Below, in pieces: positions 1 to 6,261 of a DNA stretch of 64,000 bases. Location of the stretch: positions 1 to 64,000 of the forward strand of contig NZ_SJSK01000008.1 in assembly GCF_004331645.1 (NCBI RefSeq), written 5' to 3'. The notes beneath the pieces are model-generated. The model did not search any database, was not told the origin of the DNA, and saw only the letters and a program-made list of their open reading frames with translations. The DNA is from Pedobacter frigiditerrae. Lineage in GTDB: Bacteria > Bacteroidota > Bacteroidia > Sphingobacteriales > Sphingobacteriaceae. The stretch's first letter is position 1, and each line of letters starts with the position of its first letter. The position numbers and the translations under genes were made by a program.

Positions 1-20
1 TCCCGTTTTCTTTGGGACTG

Positions 21-51
21 CAAAGGTAGGAAACTTTTTCATTCCCGCAAA
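21..51 (-). promoter_or_regulatory. Bacteroidota promoter pointing out of the window (P1)
   Basis: On the minus strand this reads TTTG, exactly 19 nt, then TACCTTTG, a perfect match to the Bacteroidota housekeeping promoter (-33 TTTG, -7 TAnnTTTG). It is the most downstream of three tandem promoters that transcribe leftwards past position 1. Stacked strong promoters of this kind usually serve an rRNA operon. No part of that operon is visible, so the target is inferred. Confidence 0.75.
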
Positions 52-179
52 CTTTATTTGAAATAATCCGAAACTTTTTTTAGCCCCGGTTGTTCGCGCA
101 AATGTATTCCCTTATTTCAACCTAACCCAACCAATCACCCTTTATCCTTTCCTTCCGTCGTTACCTCCGTAGCGGGTTG

Positions 180-209
180 CAAAGGTAGAAATCTTTTTTG
201 CTTTCCAAA
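180..209 (-). promoter_or_regulatory. Bacteroidota promoter pointing out of the window (P2)
   Basis: The minus strand shows TTTG, 18 nt, then TACCTTTG. The sequence just downstream of the -7 element (CAACCCGCT, then GGAGG) resembles that of the promoter at 337-367, so the units look like duplicated promoter-leader blocks. A weaker fourth candidate (TTGG, 20 nt, TACATTTG) lies at 99-130 on the same strand. Confidence 0.75.
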
Positions 210-336
210 ACTTTTTTTTAAAGTTTTTTTAAGTTTGTTTTAAGTCGCTGTAAATTAACTTCCTAAAATAAATTCCCCCATTTCAATCATCCCAACACAC
301 TTTCTGTAACCCCAACACCTCCTCCGAAGCGGGATG

Positions 337-367
337 CAAAGGTAGCAAACAATCCTAGAAATGCAAA
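337..367 (-). promoter_or_regulatory. Bacteroidota promoter pointing out of the window (P3)
   Basis: The minus strand shows TTTG, exactly 19 nt, then TACCTTTG. It is the most upstream of the tandem set, about 155 nt from P2, which itself is about 160 nt from P1. The regular spacing and shared downstream motif support a multi-promoter control region for a highly expressed transcript off the left edge. Confidence 0.75.
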
Positions 368-474
368 TACAAGAATGCTTTTATTTGATGTAAATAAGCT
401 AAGTGCATGTGTTACAACAATAAAAAATTTAACCAAGTATATTTGATGCGCTTGAAGGCTTATCTATTTAGTGG

Positions 475-563
475 ATAGCACTGCGAGACGCTATACAAAC
501 CCGGCCCATGCGAAAGCCCCCGGAGGGAGGGGCGAACAAAGGACATGGAGCAAAGAACGGGCC
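475..563. ncRNA. Candidate structured RNA or hairpin islet
   Basis: A GC-rich stretch inside very AT-rich DNA can fold into nested pairs: ATAGC 475-479 with GCTAT 490-494; GGCCC 503-507 with GGGCC 559-563, or in competition CCATG 506-510 with CATGG 544-548; and GCCCC 516-520 with GGGGC 529-533. The second group encloses the third. I do not recognise the family and cannot assign a strand. It could be a small RNA, a leader or a remnant of a mobile element. Confidence 0.3.
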
Positions 564-728
564 TGCACTCTATTATATATATACTACCCTTGCTTTACCA
601 ATAATTCACATTAATTATACCCTGACTTCAAATCATAGTATATATATATATATATGTAAGCATAATAAACCATAGATTAATTATAATTCCAGACACATAG
701 ATATTCTAGGTAGCTATCAGGTAGGCAA

Positions 729-785
729 TACATAGGTATTACATAGGTATCAAGTATATACTAAACCTATATGATACCTACTTGA
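729..785. repeat. Tandem and inverted short repeats
   Basis: TACATAGGTAT occurs twice head to tail (729-739, 740-750). The inverted forms GATACCT and TACTTGAT follow at 773-785, matching AGGTATC and ATCAAGTA at 746-756. The arrangement could be a protein-binding cluster or decayed repeat DNA. There is no gene context to decide. Confidence 0.4.
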
Positions 786-1151
786 TGCTTACTTATAGAT
801 TACTTAACAATTAAATTTTCTTTGGCTGATTGGGCTTGAAATAAAAGCTGTATAATATTTAGGTTCGTCATAAGCCTTTAAATTTAATTTGTGTCTTCAA
901 ATAATTGTATTCAATAATAAATTACCAATCACATTACCAACTGCTTTTTAATGATATGGATAAAGTCTCAAAATTTAAGCTAGGTGCATCGAGGCGCAAA
1001 AACCGGAATCACATTTCATATGCGCTGGATTAACTTGTACAACATTGCCTCAAAAACCGTTTATTTCTGATTTAAAATACCCGTATGTTAAAATTTGTTA
1101 AGTGTTTGACAGCTTGAAAGCCTTTATTTAGCTTAGCGGTAATTATTTTTA

Positions 1152-1183
1152 ATTGACGTTATCGTATTATTACCTTATCTTTG
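1152..1183 (+). promoter_or_regulatory. Promoter of bamD, start codon 4 nt downstream
   Basis: ATTG at 1152-1155, 20 nt, then TATCTTTG at 1176-1183 fits the Bacteroidota consensus. Transcription would start about where the ATG at 1188 lies, so the bamD message would have almost no 5' leader. Confidence 0.55.
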
Positions 1184-1187
1184 CACA

Positions 1188-2126
1188 ATGTTTAAAATTA
1201 AACACTTACTTATTTTAAGTTTTACCATCATTTTATTGGGCACAGCTGGCTGTAAAAGCAAGTTTGAGAAATTGCGCCTAAGTAATGATGTTGCCAAAAA
1301 ATACCAGGAAGGTATTAGATTATATAACAAGAAAGACTATTCTAAGGCTTTAATTTTATTTGAAGGCTTAGCACAAAAATATAGGGGAACTGCAGAGGCG
1401 GAAGATTTAAACTACTATTACGCTTTTACATTATACCGATTAAAAGACTATACTACAGCACGTTACAAGTTTAAAGAATTTGCAGACACTTATCCGGCAA
1501 GTAAAAATGCTGAGGAATGTAGATATATGGGCGCTTATTGCTATTATTTAGATTCTCCAAAATCGTCTTTAGACCAAGAGAATACTTACAAAGCTATTGA
1601 TGCCTTACAGTTATTTATCAACTTATATCCAAAAAGTGATAGAGCTACACAGGCTGCACAATACATTTCTGACTTAAGAAATAAGCTAGAAACTAAGGCT
1701 TTTGATAATGCTAAGTTATATTACACCATGGGTGCTTATGACATTTCGAATTATAAAGCCGCTGTTATTGCTTTGAAAACTGCTCAAACTGAATTTCCAG
1801 ATATTAAGTTTGCTGAAGAGATGAACTTATTGATCGTGAAAGCACAATACATGTATGCTAAAAATAGCTATGCTAATAGACAAGAAGAACGTTTTAATGA
1901 AGCAATTGGTTATTATAACGAATTTATAGAAGGTTATCCTAATAGCAAACTTGCAAAGGAGGCCAAACAATTAAAGGAAGATAGTGAAGCTGGAATTGCA
2001 AATGCAAAAAACGTATTAGCTGAGGAAGCTGCTTTAATTGCAAAATATACTGCCTTAGAAAACCAAGGTAAAAAACAAAAAGATAGTACAAACAAGAAAG
2101 TAGAGATTAAAACCCCAATAAAATAA
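1188..2126 (+). CDS. bamD: Outer membrane protein assembly lipoprotein BamD
   Basis: Periplasmic lipoprotein of the BAM complex, which inserts beta-barrel proteins into the outer membrane. The first 22 residues form a lipoprotein signal ending in the lipobox LGTAGC (Cys22). The rest is tetratricopeptide-like helical repeats (for example around residues 37-75 and 110-155) with repeated GxxxYNKKDYxxA-type cores. The length (312 residues) is near that of Bacteroidota BamD. Only the ATG at 1188 keeps the signal peptide. It is the first gene of the conserved bamD-omega-coaBC-DUF4835 series and overlaps the next gene by one base (TAATG), so translation is probably coupled. Confidence 0.9.
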   Translation: MFKIKHLLILSFTIILLGTAGCKSKFEKLRLSNDVAKKYQEGIRLYNKKDYSKALILFEGLAQKYRGTAEAEDLNYYYAFTLYRLKDYTTARYKFKEFADTYPASKNAEECRYMGAYCYYLDSPKSSLDQENTYKAIDALQLFINLYPKSDRATQAAQYISDLRNKLETKAFDNAKLYYTMGAYDISNYKAAVIALKTAQTEFPDIKFAEEMNLLIVKAQYMYAKNSYANRQEERFNEAIGYYNEFIEGYPNSKLAKEAKQLKEDSEAGIANAKNVLAEEAALIAKYTALENQGKKQKDSTNKKVEIKTPIK

Positions 2127-2452
2127 TGAATACACCAAAACCCGCTATACCAAATACTACGGTAACGAGAAATGTACATGATTTAGATAGAACTACTGAC
2201 AACATTTATGAGTCATTAGTGATAATTTCTAAAAGGGCTAATCAGATATCTAATAACATGAAGGAAGAGTTGCACGGTAAATTAGCCGAGTTTGCATCAT
2301 CTAATGATAATTTGGAAGAGATTTTTGAGAACAGGGAACAAATTGAAATTAGCAAGCATTACGAGCGTATGCCTAAGCCTAGCTTAATTGCAATTGATGA
2401 ATTTTTGAATGATAAAATTTATCACAGAAATCCTTCGAAAGAGCAAAAATAG
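2126..2452 (+). CDS. rpoZ: RNA polymerase omega subunit, Bacteroidota type
   Basis: Small acidic and basic helical protein (108 residues) matching the Bacteroidota RpoZ/omega-like family that always sits between bamD and coaBC. Omega helps fold and recruit the beta' subunit of RNA polymerase. Visible features are the DNIYESLVIISKRANQI helix (about residues 26-42), typical of omega, and the conserved tail PSLIAIDEFLNDKI. The start ATG shares its A with the last base of the bamD stop codon. The assignment rests on this helix pattern and on synteny; the sequence is very divergent from proteobacterial omega. Confidence 0.8.
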   Translation: MNTPKPAIPNTTVTRNVHDLDRTTDNIYESLVIISKRANQISNNMKEELHGKLAEFASSNDNLEEIFENREQIEISKHYERMPKPSLIAIDEFLNDKIYHRNPSKEQK

Positions 2453-2498
2453 TTGAAGCCTTTGCTTAAATTGCACCTTGTAATTGCACAAAGGTAAA

Positions 2499-3698
2499 AT
2501 GATTAGCAATAAAAATATTCTTCTTGGCGTTTGCGGCAGTATTGCGGCATATAAATCGGCCTTATTGGTAAGAGCACTTATCAAGGCTGGCGCAAACGTT
2601 AAGGTTATTCTTACGCCAGATGCTTGTAATTTCATTACTCCTCTAACACTGGCTACCCTCTCTAAAAATCCTGTTTATACACACTATTTCGAGCCTGAAA
2701 CTGGTGTTTGGAGTAACCATGTTGAACTAGGCCTTTGGGCTGATCATATGATTATTGCCCCTGCAAGTGCCAATACAATTGGTAAAATGGCAAATGGATT
2801 GTGCGACAATCTATTAACTGCTGTTTATTTATCTGCTAAATGTCCTGTATACTTCGCCCCAGCAATGGACTTGGATATGTGGAAACATGAAAGCACACAA
2901 GAGAACATTGAACGTTTAAAATCTTTTGGCAATACGGTTATTTCTCCAAATAGTGGAGAATTGGCAAGTGGTTTATATGGTGAAGGCAGAATGGCCGAGC
3001 CTGATGAGATTGTAGCTTTTTTAAATGCTGACATTAAAAAAGGCCTGCCCCTACTAGGGAAAAAAGTTTTGGTAACAGCTGGCCCCACTTATGAAGCAAT
3101 AGACCCGGTACGTTTTATAGGGAATCATTCGTCTGGTAAAATGGGATTTGCCTTAGCTAATGAAATGGTGGCTTTAGGAGCCGAGGTAACATTAATAACC
3201 GGTCCAACAGCTGAAAAAACCAATACAGATTTAAAACGACTTGATGTTATTAGTGCTAATGATATGCTCATGGCTTGCACATCGTACTTTGAGCAAAGTG
3301 ATATTATAATCATGAGCGCAGCAGTAGCAGACTATGCCCCAATTCATGTTGCAAACCAGAAAATCAAAAAGAAGGATGCTGGGTTTAGTATCAATCTTAA
3401 AAAGACAACAGACATTTTAGCTACGCTTGGACAACAAAAAAAAGAGAAACAATTCTTAATCGGCTTTGCCTTAGAAACCGAAAATGAAGAGTTTTATGCC
3501 CAAGAAAAACTCGCAAAAAAGAACCTAGACCTGATTGTTCTAAATTCATTAAATGATAAGGGTGCTGGTTTTAAAACAGAAACCAATAAAATAACTATAT
3601 TTAATAAAGCTTTAGACAAAGTTAGTTTTGAAACAAAATCTAAGGTTGAAGTAGCAAAAGATATCTGTAATGAAATACTAAAGTTGATTAATAAATGA
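2499..3698 (+). CDS. coaBC: Bifunctional phosphopantothenoylcysteine decarboxylase/synthase CoaBC
   Basis: Makes 4'-phosphopantetheine from phosphopantothenate and cysteine in coenzyme A synthesis. The N-terminal flavoprotein half (about residues 1-180) has GVCGSIAAYKS, the histidine-bearing NHVELG segment, the ASANTIGKMANG flavin loop and PAMDLDMW, where the classical motif has Asn in place of the first Asp. The C-terminal CoaB half begins at VLVTAGPTYEAIDPVRFIGN and contains the conserved KIKK segment. I chose the ATG at 2499 over an in-frame TTG at 2484 because MISNKNILLGVCG is the usual N-terminus. The end overlaps the next start by 4 bp (ATGA). Confidence 0.95.
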   Translation: MISNKNILLGVCGSIAAYKSALLVRALIKAGANVKVILTPDACNFITPLTLATLSKNPVYTHYFEPETGVWSNHVELGLWADHMIIAPASANTIGKMANGLCDNLLTAVYLSAKCPVYFAPAMDLDMWKHESTQENIERLKSFGNTVISPNSGELASGLYGEGRMAEPDEIVAFLNADIKKGLPLLGKKVLVTAGPTYEAIDPVRFIGNHSSGKMGFALANEMVALGAEVTLITGPTAEKTNTDLKRLDVISANDMLMACTSYFEQSDIIIMSAAVADYAPIHVANQKIKKKDAGFSINLKKTTDILATLGQQKKEKQFLIGFALETENEEFYAQEKLAKKNLDLIVLNSLNDKGAGFKTETNKITIFNKALDKVSFETKSKVEVAKDICNEILKLINK

Positions 3699-4597
3699 GA
3701 AGAGTATTAGTTTTTATTGTTCTATTGTTAATTTCCGGGTTTGTAAATAGCCAGGAATTAAGCAGTCGTATTCAAATACTTGCTCCAAACATCTCCAACA
3801 TTAACAAGAAAAATCTGGAACTACTTCAAAATACCATCAGGGATTTTTTGAACAATAACAAGTGGACTAGCGAAAGTTACACACCACAAGAGAGAATTAC
3901 CTGCAATTTTGTTATTACCATTACCAGTTGGGATGGGAGTTCTGGCTATACCGCGGAAGCTCAAATACAATCAAACAGACCCGTTTATAATAGTTCTTAT
4001 AACAGTACATTATTAAATATTAGCGATAAGGATTTTGACTTTGGTTATAGTGATGGTCAATCATTAGATTTTTCAGACCAGAACTTTATTGGGAATTTAA
4101 GTTCACTGCTAGCCTATTACGCCTATACAATTATTGGAATAGATAAGGATAGCTTTAGCAAACTAGGGGGTTCATCATTTTATAATAAGGCTCAAAACGT
4201 ATTGAATATTGCACAAACTGGAGGCAATAAAGGGTGGAAAGCATTTGATGGATTGCGCAATCGTTACTGGTTAAATCAGAACTTATTAGACAATACCTTT
4301 AAGGATCTAAGAATTTTTATTTACGATTATCATTTCAATGGACTAGATAAATTACAGGATAATGTAAGCACAGGAGCCAGCAATATACTTGCTCTTTTAC
4401 CATCATTACAACAATTGGATAGACAAAAACTAGGTTCCATATTCCCGAATGTATATTTTGCCACAAAGGCTGAGGAAATTACGAATGTGCTTTCTAATAT
4501 GGTTAATCCCCAGGATAGAATCAAAGCTTATAATTTCTTGAGCGACATAGACCCTGCAAATATCAACAAATACGAAGGTTTGAAAAAGGCTAGATAA
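3695..4597 (+). CDS. DUF4835 family secreted protein
   Basis: Secreted protein of 300 residues with a signal peptide (about residues 1-19, cut near VNSQ). It belongs to the DUF4835 family, which is nearly universal in Bacteroidota immediately downstream of coaBC. Its function is not established. Conserved family features visible here are the NFVITI-W strand near residues 69-76, the SSLLAYYAYTIIGID segment (about residues 134-150) and the SFSKLGG-FYNKAQ segment that follows. The 4-bp overlap with coaBC indicates co-translation; the link to bamD suggests an envelope role, which is inference. Confidence 0.85.
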   Translation: MRRVLVFIVLLLISGFVNSQELSSRIQILAPNISNINKKNLELLQNTIRDFLNNNKWTSESYTPQERITCNFVITITSWDGSSGYTAEAQIQSNRPVYNSSYNSTLLNISDKDFDFGYSDGQSLDFSDQNFIGNLSSLLAYYAYTIIGIDKDSFSKLGGSSFYNKAQNVLNIAQTGGNKGWKAFDGLRNRYWLNQNLLDNTFKDLRIFIYDYHFNGLDKLQDNVSTGASNILALLPSLQQLDRQKLGSIFPNVYFATKAEEITNVLSNMVNPQDRIKAYNFLSDIDPANINKYEGLKKAR

Positions 4598-4611
4598 TCT
4601 AAACTATCATT

Positions 4612-5733
4612 ATGAGAAGCGTATTGCTATTGATTGGTTTTTTAATTCCTATTGTTGCCATAGCTCAATCTTCCTTCGTTATCAGAGGCTATGGAAAAAG
4701 ACTAAAAGATGGCGAAAAAATCTTTTTATCTTATAAATTACCTAGTGGTTTTATAGATGATTCTACAGTAGTAAGCAAAGGTTATTTCGAATTTAAAGGT
4801 TCAATGAAAGGTTTTGCAAGAGGTTATATCTGCAGAAATGACAATCCTAAATATGCTGAATTTTTAAGAGATAGGTTTGAAGTTTATGTAGAACCAGGTA
4901 TAGCTATTTTAAAATCTGCTGACACCTTGAATAATTCAATAATTTCTGGTACAATTTTAAATAATGATAATGCGATTTTAATAAAGAAGCTAAAGCCAAT
5001 CGAAATACAGAAAAGAAGTTTAAAAGATATAGATCAATTCTCTACTGAAGAACTTAAAGACACAAGTTTGGTAAATAAAACTAAAGCTAAATCGCTGGCT
5101 TTATCCAAAGAATCTGCATTAATTGAACTCGACTTCATTAATCAACACCCAAATTCTTACGTAAGTTTATACAATCTTTTACGTATTTCTAAATCCAGAA
5201 ACTTACTTTCTAAAGTAGAAACTGCCTTTAGTAAATTGAATGGGACACTTAGAGAATTACCAGAAGGCATAGAAATTAAAAGAAGAATTGTTGAAAGCAA
5301 AAAAATACAGATTGGTATGCAGTCGATAGATTTTGAACAACCAACTCCAACCGGTAATATGATCAAACTCTCTGCTTATAAAGGAAAATATTTGCTTATC
5401 GATTTTTGGGCATCATGGTGTTTGCCATGTAGAGAGGAAAATCCGAATGTTATTGCAGCTTACAATACTTTCAAAAACATGAATTTTACAGTCCTTAGTA
5501 TTTCTATAGATGTGTTGGCTGATAAAGCAAAATGGCTACAAGCAATTAAAGATGATCAGTTGCCGTGGACACAAGTTTCTGATCTGAAAAAGGAAAACAC
5601 TGCAGCAAAAATTTATGGCGTTACCACCATTCCATCGAATGTAATGATCGACCCTACTGGAAAAGTAATTGCTAAGGATTTAAAAGGTAAGGAATTGATA
5701 GATTTTTTATCAAAAACTTTATCAGCTAATTAA
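4612..5733 (+). CDS. TlpA/ResA-like thiol-disulfide oxidoreductase with DUF4369-type N-domain
   Basis: Exported protein of 373 residues: a signal peptide (to about residue 19), an N-terminal beta-rich domain like DUF4369 (about 22-120), a helical linker, then a thioredoxin/AhpC-TSA domain (about 235-373). The redox motif is WCLPC with cysteines at about 270 and 273, and a cis-proline loop TTIPSN follows near residue 340. Such proteins reduce or exchange disulfides in the periplasm. It lies 14 bp after DUF4835 and may be read from the same transcript. It is not part of the usual bamD-recN block, so it looks like an addition here. Confidence 0.85.
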   Translation: MRSVLLLIGFLIPIVAIAQSSFVIRGYGKRLKDGEKIFLSYKLPSGFIDDSTVVSKGYFEFKGSMKGFARGYICRNDNPKYAEFLRDRFEVYVEPGIAILKSADTLNNSIISGTILNNDNAILIKKLKPIEIQKRSLKDIDQFSTEELKDTSLVNKTKAKSLALSKESALIELDFINQHPNSYVSLYNLLRISKSRNLLSKVETAFSKLNGTLRELPEGIEIKRRIVESKKIQIGMQSIDFEQPTPTGNMIKLSAYKGKYLLIDFWASWCLPCREENPNVIAAYNTFKNMNFTVLSISIDVLADKAKWLQAIKDDQLPWTQVSDLKKENTAAKIYGVTTIPSNVMIDPTGKVIAKDLKGKELIDFLSKTLSAN

Positions 5734-5821
5734 TTACCAAAGTTAATTACGTTACTATCACCTTAATAATTAATAAATTAAATCACATTTTAAATTTATT
5801 TGTTAAAAATTTGTTAAATAG

Positions 5822-5870
5822 TTTGGATTGTACGAATACATTCGTACATTTGAATACGAAAAAATTCGTA
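5822..5870 (+). promoter_or_regulatory. BlaI-type twin operators around a consensus promoter
   Basis: TTTG at 5822-5825, exactly 19 nt, then TACATTTG at 5845-5852 is a perfect Bacteroidota promoter. Two 16-bp dyads of the form TACGAA-N4-TTCGTA lie at 5831-5846 and 5855-5870, 24 bp apart centre to centre. The first fills the promoter spacer, the second covers the likely transcription start. This is the arrangement expected for autorepression by the BlaI-like protein encoded 10 nt downstream. Confidence 0.85.
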
Positions 5871-5880
5871 GTGTAACAAA

Positions 5881-6258
5881 ATGAGCAATACAAACATCAA
5901 ACCAACAGAGGGCGAAATGGAAATTCTACAGGTACTTTGGAAAAAAGGAAACTGTACAGTTCGTGAAGTGCATGAAGCTTTAAACAAAAAAGATGCAGGT
6001 TATACCACTAGCCTTAAACTGATGCAAATTATGCATGAGAAAGGACTAGTAGATAGAGATACAAGTTCAAAAACACATATTTATAGAGCCTTAATTAACC
6101 AAGAAAAAACACAACAACAATTGGTTAATAAAATGATAGATAACGTTTTTAATGGTTCTGCTGCAAGATTAGTCATGCAAGCTTTAGGAAATAAAACAGC
6201 GAGCAAAGAAGAGATAGATTTGATTAAGGAATATTTAGATAAACTTGAAAATAAGTAA
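5881..6258 (+). CDS. BlaI/MecI/CopY family transcriptional repressor
   Basis: Winged-helix repressor of 125 residues that binds as a dimer to TACA/TACGA-type dyads and is inactivated by cleavage through a BlaR1-type partner. Visible features: the N-terminal GEMEILQVLWKKGNCTVREV helices, the recognition region with YTTSLKLMQIMHEKGLV (about residues 40-57) and a C-terminal dimerisation helix pair. It sits 3 bp before the M56 peptidase gene, the classical repressor/sensor pairing. The operators upstream fit autoregulation. In Bacteroidota such pairs are often unconnected to beta-lactamases, and none is seen nearby. Confidence 0.9.
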   Translation: MSNTNIKPTEGEMEILQVLWKKGNCTVREVHEALNKKDAGYTTSLKLMQIMHEKGLVDRDTSSKTHIYRALINQEKTQQQLVNKMIDNVFNGSAARLVMQALGNKTASKEEIDLIKEYLDKLENK

Positions 6259-6261
6259 TCA

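Larger units (their letters stand above)
368..1187. other. Non-coding spacer before bamD
   Basis: About 0.8 kb with no credible open reading frame. It separates the leftward promoters from the rightward bamD gene. It holds a GC-rich self-complementary islet (475-563), two alternating TA runs (near 571-583 and 640-656), and a cluster of short direct and inverted repeats (729-785). From 790 to about 1150 I see only AT-rich sequence without recognisable elements. Confidence 0.6.

Noticed and set aside
571..656. TA-alternating runs as a replication origin.
   Set aside because: No DnaA boxes, no dnaA or other origin genes, and such runs are common in AT-rich spacers.
1..1187. An rRNA gene inside the left edge.
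   Set aside because: Only promoter-like elements are visible; no conserved rRNA sequence is in the window.
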